From assembly GCA_009922615.1 (NCBI GenBank), contig RFVF01000008.1, positions 1 to 64,000 on the forward strand: DNA of 64,000 bases, in the 5' to 3' direction. Both the position numbers and the translations under genes were made by a program. The DNA is from Pseudomonadota bacterium (GTDB taxonomy: Bacteria; Verrucomicrobiota; Verrucomicrobiia; Limisphaerales; SXTU01). The notes under the pieces are model-generated. The model was given only the letters and a program-made list of their open reading frames with translations, did no database searches and was not told the DNA's origin. Below, one piece after another: positions 7,006 to 14,921 of the stretch. Within the stretch, counting starts at the first letter, position 1, and each line of letters opens with the position of its first letter.

Positions 7006-9306
7006 TCACCGCTTCGGCCAGTTGAGGTGCTTGTGAAGGAAGTCGAAGGTGCCCTGGCCGTGGATGGTGTGCGGGCCGTCGAAGTGCTCGATCTCCGTGC
7101 GGTCGCCGATGCCGAGCTTGGTGTAGAAGCGGCGAATCTTCGCGAACTCGAAGTTCACCCACTCGTCAATCCCCACGCCGTCGTCGTGCCCGCGCTCGAC
7201 CATGAAGGGACGCGGCGCGATGAGCGCGGCCATCTCGGCGTAGTTGAAGGTGTGGCCGAGGTTCCACTCGAAGATTTCGTATTCGGGCGTGTAGAGGTAG
7301 CTGCCGCGCCAGTCCACGGTCGCGTTCTTCCAGACCCATTCGTTGAAGTCCGCCGAGCAGATGCTCAGGCAGTAGCCGTCGAGCGCCGCCGGGATGCGCA
7401 TGGCGGACTTGCCGCCGTAGCTCAGGCCGTAGAAGCCGATGCGCCGGGCGTCCACGAAGGGCTGCGTGCCGAGCCATTCGAGGATGCGCTCGTGCTGGGC
7501 GAAGATGACGGAGAACAAATGTTTGCCGAGCGGGTTGGCGAGGCGCTGGATGTTCCTGAACTCGTCCTTGCCGCGATACGGGTTGTGTGGCGCGAAGACG
7601 ATGAAGCCGCGCTCGGCGAGCCGCGTGGCGAAGCCCTTGTAGCTCTGCCATGCGCGGGATTTGTCATCGGTGGTCACGGTGTCCATCGGCACGCCTTCGA
7701 GGCCGTGCTGGCAGACGACGACGGGCCGGCGCTCGCCGGGCTTGAGGTCCTTGGGCAGCAGCAGAATTCCCCACGCAAACACGTCGGGCCAGACATCGAG
7801 CGTCACGTCGTAGCCGGTGAGCTTGTCGGTGTTGATGATTTCCTTGGAGCGCGCGTTCGTTGGCAGGCTGGCGGCGGGGAGCTTGCCGTTGACCTCGTTC
7901 CAAAAGCTATTCTGCCACGGTTTGCGCGCGGTGTCCCACGCGGCGGCATTGGGCGCTTTGGCCTTGGCCCAGAAGGATTCGTCGCGGTCGTAGGTGGCGA
8001 CGCGGAGGAGATTTTGCGTGAAGTTTTCGAGCTGCTTGACGGTGCGGCGCTGGCGGTCGTCCACGGAGAAATCTTTGCGCGCGTCGCCGAGCAGTGAGTC
8101 CGGCGGCGAGTCCACGCGGACCTTTAAGCCGACGGCGGCGAGAAGCTCTTCGAGCGCGGTGAGGGAGCCGGGGCCGGTGGTGGAACCTTCCGCGCCGTGG
8201 AGGAAGAGCGGGGCCTTGCCGGTTAGTTTGCCGGCGCGCGCGACTTCCGCTTCGACCGAGGCGAAGTCAGGCGTGGTCCATTTGCCCGGAGCCGCGCCGC
8301 CGGAACGACCGGGGCGCGCGACGGGCGGGCCGCTGAGCGTCGGGATCGGGCTGTGCTCGACGATGAGCGGGCGCGGATGGATGAGGCTGGCTAGCTCAGC
8401 GTCGCCGAATTCACGGAGCAAGCCGAAGACGTTGCGGTAAATGGGCTCCTTCCACAGCGCCTGCCGTGAGTCGAAGTAGCCGCTGACGAGCGCGGCGGAG
8501 ATGCGGGTATCGAGCGCGGCAGCGTGGAGAGCGAGCAGGCCGCCTTCGCCGTGTCCGGCGATGAGCAAGGGCGAATTCTCGGTCGTGAGCGTGTCGGCGA
8601 GCGCGAGGATTTTCTGCACTTCGTAGCCGATGACGGTGCGGCCCATCATGAAGGCCTGGCGGTAAATCCATTCCCGATGCGGCTGGTTGGTAAAGCGGAT
8701 GCGCGGATTGCCGGACCATTCGTCACGCCGGTCAACGAGCGTGGGAATGATCACGCGGCAGCCCGCCGCCGCGAGCGCGCGCGCCCACTGTGCGTTCGCC
8801 GACGTGCCGGGCGCGACGCCCGCGAGCTGCTCGGGCGTCTGGTCCGCGTCGGGCAACGCAATGACTTGGGCGCGGGGCGAGGACTTGGGTTCGAGCAGCA
8901 AGCCTTCGCCGGTCACGCCATCAAGCACGGGCCAGCGCACGGCGAAGACCTTGAACTGCGGTGTCTCGGCGAGGATTGCCGAGTCGCGGGTGGTGGCGAT
9001 GAATTCGAGCGCCTTGAACGGAATCCGCGGGTCCACCACGCCGAGGATTTTGGCGAGGTGCTGGCGATTGGGCTCGACGGACTTGGCGTAGGCTTCGGGC
9101 GAGGAGCGGTCACGCGCCCAGAGTTGGGCGCGCGCGGCGATGGAGTTTTCGGTTTCGCGCAGGAGGAACTTCTGGATGCCGGCGACCATTTGTTCCGAGA
9201 AATCCCCCTCGCGCGTGAGCGGCTGGGTGCCAGGCAGGGGCGCAGCTAACACGAGTGCGGTCGAGGCGGTGAAAAGGCCAAACGCAAAAATGAAGCGGGA
9301 ACACAT
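7006..9306 (-). CDS. Tandem alpha/beta hydrolase (acetyl-xylan-esterase/dienelactone-hydrolase-like)
   Basis: Predicted exported esterase or peptidase of 766 aa with two alpha/beta-hydrolase domains. The start at 9306 puts a signal peptide first (SRFIFAFGLFTASTALVLAA). The C-terminal domain has a complete triad layout: nucleophile Ser629 in GLSYGGKS, an acid in ERGHDDGV near 708 and a His in GPHTIHGQG near 746. The N-terminal domain shows GHGEGG at 251-256 where GxSxG is expected, so its nucleophile is missing. This is consistent with an inactive structural duplicate. Family members usually act on acetylated carbohydrates; the exact substrate is not readable. It faces the cassette tail to tail. 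Confidence 0.82.
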   Translation of the reverse strand: MCSRFIFAFGLFTASTALVLAAPLPGTQPLTREGDFSEQMVAGIQKFLLRETENSIAARAQLWARDRSSPEAYAKSVEPNRQHLAKILGVVDPRIPFKALEFIATTRDSAILAETPQFKVFAVRWPVLDGVTGEGLLLEPKSSPRAQVIALPDADQTPEQLAGVAPGTSANAQWARALAAAGCRVIIPTLVDRRDEWSGNPRIRFTNQPHREWIYRQAFMMGRTVIGYEVQKILALADTLTTENSPLLIAGHGEGGLLALHAAALDTRISAALVSGYFDSRQALWKEPIYRNVFGLLREFGDAELASLIHPRPLIVEHSPIPTLSGPPVARPGRSGGAAPGKWTTPDFASVEAEVARAGKLTGKAPLFLHGAEGSTTGPGSLTALEELLAAVGLKVRVDSPPDSLLGDARKDFSVDDRQRRTVKQLENFTQNLLRVATYDRDESFWAKAKAPNAAAWDTARKPWQNSFWNEVNGKLPAASLPTNARSKEIINTDKLTGYDVTLDVWPDVFAWGILLLPKDLKPGERRPVVVCQHGLEGVPMDTVTTDDKSRAWQSYKGFATRLAERGFIVFAPHNPYRGKDEFRNIQRLANPLGKHLFSVIFAQHERILEWLGTQPFVDARRIGFYGLSYGGKSAMRIPAALDGYCLSICSADFNEWVWKNATVDWRGSYLYTPEYEIFEWNLGHTFNYAEMAALIAPRPFMVERGHDDGVGIDEWVNFEFAKIRRFYTKLGIGDRTEIEHFDGPHTIHGQGTFDFLHKHLNWPKR

Positions 9307-9437
9307 GGAGGCAAAGTAGCTGGCGGGCGACGCGGCTGGCAAGAGCCCTTGACAACCCCTCGGGGCGGCTCGCACGATGCGCTCCGTTTGGCCTGTGTTT
9401 GCGGGTTGGTTGAGCGCTGGCCAGCCGGATGTTTTAT

Positions 9438-11123
9438 ATGAGCAAGCCTTTCGCGTTGTCCTGGGCCCGACGTTTCCTCGTCTGGGCTGGCTGCGCGTGT
9501 TTGATGGTTGCGGTGCTGCACCATTCTCTGGTCGCTGCCGTGGCCCCGGCCGTGAGCACCAACCGGTCTTTCGCCGATCTGCGCGAGTCAGCGGCCAAAG
9601 GTGACGCGCTAGCTCAAAGGCTCGTGGCCAATGCGTATCTCAGCGGCGAGGGCGTGAAGAAGGACCTGGTCGAGGGAGTTCGCTGGTTGCGTCTCGCGGC
9701 TGACCAACGGGACCCAGTCGCGCAATATGTGTTGGGCACACTATACGATCAAGGCGAGGGCGTGCCGGCCGATCTACGTGAGGCCGTGAAGTGGTATGAG
9801 CTGGCCGCCGCGCAGGGATTGCCCGACGCGCAATATAATCTGGCGATCTGTTACTCGAAGGGCGAGGGCGTGGCCAAAAAGGACCTGAAGATCGCCTGTG
9901 AGTGGTTCCGACGCGCGGCGTTACAGGGGGACGCGCAATCGCAGTCCCGGCTAGGCCTGGCGTATATCAGCGGCAGTGGCGTGGAGCGCGATCGCGCCGA
10001 GGCGGCCAACTGGTTGCGCAAGGCTGCTTACCAAGATGTGGCCACGGCGCAGTTCTACCTCGGACGTTTGTGCCAGGAAGGCCAAGGCGTGCCGCAGGAG
10101 TTCGACGTGGCGGCGAAGTGGTATCGCAAGGCGGCCATCCAAGGCTTGGCGGAGGCGCAGTTTTACCTGGGCACGATGTTGCTGGAGGGAACCGGCATTG
10201 ACCGCAACCTCAGCGAAGGCCGCGAGTGGATTGAGAAGGCCGCCGCGCAAGGCCATCAGGCAGCCATGCAATACTTGGCCCAGTCGCGCACCAACGCCAG
10301 CGCCACCACGGCAACTTCAGAGAAGCCTGCCGTGCTTGCGCCACCGCCCGGCGGACGCGCTTTCACACCAAATGCAACCGCAAACCCGGTGGTCCCTTCG
10401 CTCCCCGCGCCCCGCGAAACCGCCGGTTTTAACACCCCTGCGGCCACCAAGCCGGACCTGAGCAATTTGCCTTTTACTCAGCCGACCGCCGCGCCCTCGA
10501 ACCTGTCCACTCCGGCCGCGGCGCGCGATCCGTTGCCGGGACTGCCGACGCTGCCCGCCGTGGGCGGTGAACCGGAGAAACATCCCGCGTCGGCTCCGCC
10601 GACAACGGCCAAGGCGGCCGACGTTGGCCTGCCGCCCTTCAGTGAAACGAATGCGACCAAGCCCGCACCGCCCACGCCGCCCACCCGCAGCATGTTCGAC
10701 CTGCCACCGACCACGAAGGAAGCCGACCCAGCCAGCCTGTTCACCGAACCACCGCGCACGCGGGAGCCCGGGGAGCCACCCACCCGGTCAGTCAATCCCG
10801 CCCCCGTGTCGGCGGCCAACGGCGACGGCGGCGACTTAAAGTGGATCGCCATCATCAGCGCGATCATATCGGCCGCGATCCTCTTTCTGGGCATCTTCAT
10901 GCTCTACGCCTTTCAAACCCGTTTGCGCAGCTTGGAGACCGAGTTGAAAAAAGCGCAATTCGAACTCTCCAAGGCCAACGTCAACCTCTCCGCCATGATG
11001 CACCAAGTGGAACAGCTTTCCCTGTCAGCCCCGGCGGCCACACCCAAAACCAGCCTGCCCGAATGGAATCCCGAGCCGGCCAAAGCGCACGCAAGCAGCT
11101 TCAAGATGCACCGCTCCAAGTAG
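9438..11123 (+). CDS. Sel1-repeat protein with C-terminal membrane anchor and coiled coil
   Basis: About 560 aa. A signal or membrane segment (FLVWAGCACLMVAVLHHSLV) is followed by seven Sel1-like repeats (about residues 45-280) of the AQYxLGxxYxxGEGVxxD form, a protein-binding solenoid. A Pro/Ala/Thr-rich disordered linker spans about 280-465. Near 475-495 is a hydrophobic helix (AIISAIISAAILFLGIFMLY), then a Leu/Glu/Lys coiled coil. Two in-frame ATGs exist (9429 and 9438); neither has a convincing ribosome site and I chose the shorter. Repeats probably lie on the outer side with the coiled coil on the other face. It likely scaffolds an envelope complex; partner unknown. Confidence 0.8.
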   Translation: MSKPFALSWARRFLVWAGCACLMVAVLHHSLVAAVAPAVSTNRSFADLRESAAKGDALAQRLVANAYLSGEGVKKDLVEGVRWLRLAADQRDPVAQYVLGTLYDQGEGVPADLREAVKWYELAAAQGLPDAQYNLAICYSKGEGVAKKDLKIACEWFRRAALQGDAQSQSRLGLAYISGSGVERDRAEAANWLRKAAYQDVATAQFYLGRLCQEGQGVPQEFDVAAKWYRKAAIQGLAEAQFYLGTMLLEGTGIDRNLSEGREWIEKAAAQGHQAAMQYLAQSRTNASATTATSEKPAVLAPPPGGRAFTPNATANPVVPSLPAPRETAGFNTPAATKPDLSNLPFTQPTAAPSNLSTPAAARDPLPGLPTLPAVGGEPEKHPASAPPTTAKAADVGLPPFSETNATKPAPPTPPTRSMFDLPPTTKEADPASLFTEPPRTREPGEPPTRSVNPAPVSAANGDGGDLKWIAIISAIISAAILFLGIFMLYAFQTRLRSLETELKKAQFELSKANVNLSAMMHQVEQLSLSAPAATPKTSLPEWNPEPAKAHASSFKMHRSK

Positions 11124-11209
11124 CGGACCCTTGGAGAGTGAAATCGTGCTTGCACCGGACCTGCGATGCTGGCTAACTACTCGCTCCTGTAACTGGAAAC
11201 TAGATTTTT

Positions 11210-11476
11210 ATGGCACGCATTTGTGAACTCACCGGCAAGCGCCCCATCAAGGGCAGCCACATCTGGCGCAGTGGTAAAGCGAAGCGCGAGGGCGGCATCG
11301 GCACGCACGTCACCGCGATCACCAAGCGGCGTTTCTTCCCCAATCTCCAACGCGTCAAGGCCGTGGTGAACGGCGAAGTGCGCTACATCCGGGTGACGGC
11401 CTCCGCGATCAAGCAGGGCCTCGTCGTCAAGCCGCTCAAGCGGACTTGGAAAAAGGTCGCCGCAAAGGCTGACTGA
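11210..11476 (+). CDS. rpmB: 50S ribosomal protein L28
   Basis: Large-subunit ribosomal protein of 88 aa with the family start MARICELTGKRP and the block RRFFPNLQRVK. There is no N-terminal CxxC zinc motif beyond the single Cys5, so it is the zinc-free form. GGAAA lies about 13 nt before the ATG. It is followed by a strong hairpin and is convergent with smpB. It stands alone rather than with rpmG as in many bacteria. Confidence 0.97.
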   Translation: MARICELTGKRPIKGSHIWRSGKAKREGGIGTHVTAITKRRFFPNLQRVKAVVNGEVRYIRVTASAIKQGLVVKPLKRTWKKVAAKAD

Positions 11477-11511
11477 GTTTCCGGCCGGAAGCCGGCCGTC
11501 GGTTTTCTGCG

Positions 11512-11545
11512 AATGGCGTCCCGAAGGACGCCATTTTGCTTTGTC
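11512..11545 (+). terminator. Rho-independent terminator after rpmB
   Basis: A perfect 10-bp stem (AATGGCGTCC at 11512-11521, GGACGCCATT at 11526-11535) with loop CGAA, followed by TTGCTTTG. A second GC-only hairpin (GGCCGG/CCGGCC) lies just before it at about 11483-11497. It sits between convergent rpmB and smpB and may serve both. Confidence 0.8.
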
Positions 11546-12000
11546 TAACGCCCCTTGAGCCGGAACGCCGCCTCCCGCTTCATTTCCCGGTCGGCTTCGC
11601 GGCGTTTGATGTCCTGCCGCTTGTCGTATTGGACTTTGCCCTTCCCCACGCCGAGCGCAACCTTCACGCGGTCGTTCTTCCAGTAAAACGAGAGCGGGAA
11701 GATCGAATTGCCTTTCACGACGCACAGCTCGTGCAGCTTGCGGATTTCCGACCGGTTGAGCAGCAGCTTGCGCGGTGCCTTGGGCGCGTGATTCTCGCGG
11801 TTGCCGTGTGTGTATTCGTCGATGTGCGCGTTGTGCAGCCAAACTTCGTCGCGTTCCACGCGCGCAAAGGCGTCGTTGATCTGCACGTGGCCGGCCCGGA
11901 TGGCCTTCACCTCGGTGCCACGCAGGACCAGCCCGGCCTCAAAGGTCTCCAGCACATGGTAATCCCGGCGTGCCTTGGAATTAGTGACGATGTCGGCCAT
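11545..12000 (-). CDS. smpB: SsrA-binding protein SmpB
   Basis: Binds tmRNA and delivers it to stalled ribosomes in trans-translation. It is 151 aa with family blocks RDYHVLETFEAGLVL, GTEVKAIRAGHVQINDAF and HNAHIDEY, plus the basic tail (KRREADREMKREAAFRLKGR) that enters the mRNA channel. The ATG at 12000 is preferred over an in-frame TTG at 12006. A terminator-like hairpin and T-run end directly at this start codon (12001-12034), which leaves no obvious ribosome site. The ssrA gene itself is not seen in the window. Confidence 0.96.
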   Translation of the reverse strand: MADIVTNSKARRDYHVLETFEAGLVLRGTEVKAIRAGHVQINDAFARVERDEVWLHNAHIDEYTHGNRENHAPKAPRKLLLNRSEIRKLHELCVVKGNSIFPLSFYWKNDRVKVALGVGKGKVQYDKRQDIKRREADREMKREAAFRLKGR

Positions 12001-12034
12001 AAACAAAACCAGCCAGAAGGCGGAACCTTCTGGC
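12001..12034 (-). terminator. Terminator-like hairpin between rpoZ and smpB
   Basis: On the minus strand GCCAGAAGG (12034-12026 side) and CCTTCTGGC form a perfect 9-bp stem with a 5-nt loop, followed by TGGTTTTGTTT, which runs straight into the smpB ATG. It would end rpoZ transcription. Because it touches the start codon it could also shape smpB translation (inference). Confidence 0.65.
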
Positions 12035-12060
12035 CGGGGCGAAAGAAAAACGAAGGCCGC

Positions 12061-12303
12061 TCAGTGCTTGCGCTTCTTCTTGGGGGCCGGTTCCGCCTCC
12101 TCGGGGGTGGCAGGAGAGGTCCAGTTCATCTTGCCCTCGACCAGCTCGGTCAACGCGACGTCTGCCGCTCCCATGGTGGGCGGCACGACGAGCAGCGGAC
12201 GATTGCCGGAGTTGAGCTGGCGAACCCGGCGCGACACGAGATTGGTCAACACGTTGGGGTTGCCTACTTTTTCAATGGCTTTGCGGACGAGGTCTGGATT
12301 CAT
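12061..12303 (-). CDS. rpoZ: RNA polymerase omega subunit
   Basis: Small accessory subunit that helps assemble the beta-prime subunit. From the ATG at 12303 it is 80 aa, normal for the family. The key block is NVLTNLVSRRVRQLNSG, then an acidic stretch and a basic Lys-rich tail (KKKRKH). The open frame runs upstream to 12390, but that extension is not omega-like. It is divergent from ubiE across a 213-bp gap with no other recognised element. A terminator follows. Confidence 0.85.
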   Translation of the reverse strand: MNPDLVRKAIEKVGNPNVLTNLVSRRVRQLNSGNRPLLVVPPTMGAADVALTELVEGKMNWTSPATPEEAEPAPKKKRKH

Positions 12304-12516
12304 GTCTTCGGTAGTAACGAACTGAGCCGCGCAGCATACTGGCCGAAGAAGGGCAGGCAATAGAAAACTTCCACCCCGTCGCAGAGTCAAGTGAAGGAAA
12401 CTTAGGAAAGCCGCGAATCAACTTCGCGATTTCGCTAGGCTCCTTCATCGAGCATGAATCGCTGAGTCAGAAGGTGAGTTGCGCTGGCCCCGAGCCGACC
12501 GTTACGCTTCCGGCGG

Positions 12517-13260
12517 ATGGGCAACCGGTTTTACGAAGCGGGCGAGCAACGCGCGGCACGGGTCAACGACCTCTTCGCCGCCATCGCGCCGCGTTACGAT
12601 CTCATCAACGACGTGCAGAGCCTCGGCCTGCATCGCTGGTGGAAACGGCGACTCCTTCAGCTCGCGGCGGTGAAGCCGGGCGACACCGCGCTGGACCTGT
12701 GCTGTGGCACGGGCGACGTGGCGTTTGCGCTCGCGGCGGCGGGCGCGCAGACGACGGGGATGGATTTCAGCTCGCCGATGCTGGCGGTGGCGGAGGCGAG
12801 GAAGTCCAAAATCCAAAATCCAAAATCCAAAGCCGGCGAGGCGATCGGACCGCGTTTTTTGCAGGGCGATGCGCTGCAGATGCCGTTTCCCGAGGCGCAC
12901 TTTGACCTCGTCACGATCAGCTACGGGCTGCGGAACCTGGCCAGTGTGGAGGACGGGTTGCGCGAGATCTGGCGCGTTCTCAAGCCCGGCGGCCGCGTGC
13001 TGGTGCTGGATTTTGGCAAGCCGAACAGCGCGGTCTGGCGCTGGTGCTACTTCACGTATCTGCGCTGCGCGGTGCCGGTGTTTGGCCTCGTGTTCAGCCG
13101 GAACGCGGAAGCTTACGCTTACATCCTCGAATCGTTACACCATTACCCGGCCCAGCGTGGCGTGGACGAAAAGCTGCGAGCCCTCGGCGCGACTGACGCC
13201 CACGTCGTCAATTTCCTCGGTGGCATGATGAGCATCAACGTGGCGACCAAACCCCGTTGA
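12517..13260 (+). CDS. ubiE: Menaquinone/ubiquinone biosynthesis C-methyltransferase
   Basis: SAM-dependent C-methylation of demethylmenaquinone (or the ubiquinone precursor) in respiratory quinone synthesis. Family blocks: RVNDLFAAIAPRYDLINDVQS, the SAM motif DLCCGTGDVAF at about 64-74, GMDFSSPML, and FDLVTISYGLRN. It is 247 aa, slightly long because a heptanucleotide repeat (12805-12832) is translated as SKIQNPKSKAG in the loop after the SAM-binding strand. The frame is kept and the rest is intact, so it is likely active. It probably works on menaquinone in this phylum (inference). Confidence 0.94.
   Translation: MGNRFYEAGEQRAARVNDLFAAIAPRYDLINDVQSLGLHRWWKRRLLQLAAVKPGDTALDLCCGTGDVAFALAAAGAQTTGMDFSSPMLAVAEARKSKIQNPKSKAGEAIGPRFLQGDALQMPFPEAHFDLVTISYGLRNLASVEDGLREIWRVLKPGGRVLVLDFGKPNSAVWRWCYFTYLRCAVPVFGLVFSRNAEAYAYILESLHHYPAQRGVDEKLRALGATDAHVVNFLGGMMSINVATKPR
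12805..12832. repeat. Heptanucleotide repeat (TCCAAAA x4) inside ubiE
   Basis: Four head-to-tail TCCAAAA units, the last ending in G. Lies within ubiE and is translated in frame. Resembles the short tandemly repeated repetitive (STRR) sequences known from filamentous cyanobacteria. Confidence 0.85.
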
Positions 13261-13338
13261 GTTTCGCCTACAAACGCCGCGGGCCCTTATAGCCGACCCG
13301 TCATTGCCAAAGCACCGACCGCTGTTAGAGTCGCGCCC

Positions 13339-13905
13339 ATGATTGCTGCGATTCTCATCTTCCTCGCCGTGGTGGTTGGCATCGTCATTCTTGCGGCCCT
13401 GTGGGGCGTGGGGATTTACAACGGCCTCGTCGGCCTGCGGCAGGGCGTGAAGAACGCCTGGGCGCAGATCGATGTCCAACTCAAGCGCCGCCACGACCTC
13501 ATCCCGAACCTTGTCAACACGGTCAAGGGCTACGCGAAACACGAGTCCGAGACGCTCGAACGAGTCATCGCCGCCCGCGCCCGCGCCACCAGTGCCACAA
13601 CACCTGCGGACCAAATCAAGGCTGAAGGCGAACTCAGTTCCTCGATCGCCCGCCTGCTCGTCGTCTCCGAGGCTTATCCCGACCTCAAGGCGAATACGAA
13701 CTTCGTCTCACTGCAAGGCGAGCTGACCGGCACCGAAGATCGCATCGCTTTCTCGCGCCAAGCCTACAACGACGCGGTGACGCGGCTCAACACGGGCATT
13801 CAGACGTTCCCCGCCGTGCTCATCGCTGGAATGCTGGGCTTCAAGGAAGAGCCGTTCTTCGAGACGCCCGCTGCCGAGAAGGACGCGCCGCAGGTGCAGT
13901 TTTGA
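13339..13905 (+). CDS. LemA family protein
   Basis: Membrane-anchored protein of 188 aa. An N-terminal membrane helix (IAAILIFLAVVVGIVILAALW) is followed by the four-helix LemA core with the signature YNGLVGLRQGVKNAWAQIDVQLKRR, then LIPNLVNTVKGYAKHE and ERVIAARARA. The C-terminal part has the usual AYNDAVTRLNT and FPAVLIAGMLGF. The normal extracellular-side TPM-domain partner is not beside it. Role in the family is poorly known. It sits between ubiE and metF, same strand. Confidence 0.93.
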   Translation: MIAAILIFLAVVVGIVILAALWGVGIYNGLVGLRQGVKNAWAQIDVQLKRRHDLIPNLVNTVKGYAKHESETLERVIAARARATSATTPADQIKAEGELSSSIARLLVVSEAYPDLKANTNFVSLQGELTGTEDRIAFSRQAYNDAVTRLNTGIQTFPAVLIAGMLGFKEEPFFETPAAEKDAPQVQF

Positions 13906-13986
13906 GCAGCCACCCGATGGAGAGGCAAGCCGTCGGACCGCACTGCAAACTTGCCGCGCCCGCCATTCCTCCGCACTCTCCCGCCC

Positions 13987-14871
13987 ATGCAATTCATCCG
14001 CGACATTCACGCGGCCAAAAAAGCGCAGGGCAAGCCGGTCATCTCGTTTGAGTTCTTCCCTCCGAAGACCGACGAGGGGGACAAGAACCTGCTGGAAAAA
14101 ACCATCCCCGAGCTGATGAAGCTCCGGCCCGACTTCTGTTCCGTCACCTATGGCGCCGGCGGCGGCACGCGCGACAAGACCATCGGCATCGTGGATCGCA
14201 TCCAACGGGATCACGGTCTCACCGCGATGATGCACCTGACCTGTGTCAACGCGACGAAGGGCGAGCTGACCAGTGTGATCAACGAGGCCCGGCAGCGCGG
14301 CATCAAAAACATCCTTGCCCTGCGCGGCGATCCGCCCGGCGGCGGCGAGTTCAAGGCCACACCCGGTGGTTTCGAGTATTCGTATCAGCTCGTCACGTAT
14401 CTGCGCGAACTCGGCGGTTTCAGCATCGGCACCGCCGGCTTTCCGGAGGGCCACATCGCCTGCAAGGAAGGCCGCCAAGTGGACTGGGACCGGCTCAAAG
14501 CCAAGATCGATTGCGGGGCAGATTTCGTGGTCACGCAGCTCTTCTTCGACAATGCGGACTTCTACGCCTTTCGCGATTACCTCGTGAAGAAGGGCATCAC
14601 GGTCCCGCTCGTTCCCGGCATCCTGCCCGCGTCGAGCGGCTCGCAGGTGAAGCGCTTCACCGCCCTCTGTGGCGCGCAGTTGCCCGCGCCCTTTCTCGCC
14701 GGCCTCGACAAGTGCGGCTCGGACGACGTGGCGGCCACAGCTTTTGGCATCGATTACGCAAGTGCGCAATGCGCCGACCTGTTCCGCAACGGCATCGAAG
14801 GCATTCATTACTACACGCTGAACAAGGCGCACTCCACCACGCGCATCCTCCAGAACCTCGGGCTCGCCTGA
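13987..14871 (+). CDS. metF: 5,10-methylenetetrahydrofolate reductase
   Basis: FAD-dependent reduction of methylene-THF to methyl-THF, supplying methionine synthesis. The 294-aa TIM barrel has the family start [17 protein letters not shown] (catalytic Glu in SFEFFPP), [25 protein letters not shown] and [11 protein letters not shown]. The ATG at 13987 gives the normal N-terminus; an upstream in-frame codon at 13951 would add an unlikely Pro/Arg leader. The downstream gene starts 50 bp later and is functionally unrelated. Confidence 0.96.
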   Translation: MQFIRDIHAAKKAQGKPVISFEFFPPKTDEGDKNLLEKTIPELMKLRPDFCSVTYGAGGGTRDKTIGIVDRIQRDHGLTAMMHLTCVNATKGELTSVINEARQRGIKNILALRGDPPGGGEFKATPGGFEYSYQLVTYLRELGGFSIGTAGFPEGHIACKEGRQVDWDRLKAKIDCGADFVVTQLFFDNADFYAFRDYLVKKGITVPLVPGILPASSGSQVKRFTALCGAQLPAPFLAGLDKCGSDDVAATAFGIDYASAQCADLFRNGIEGIHYYTLNKAHSTTRILQNLGLA

Positions 14872-14921
14872 GAAACGCCGGACCGCAACCAGTCCGCGCT
14901 GCATATCGCGCCACGGCCACA

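Noticed and set aside
11150-11179. Sigma-70 promoter TTGCAC/TAACTA ahead of rpmB
   Set aside because: The -10 box is poor and the spacer ambiguous; not strong enough to list.
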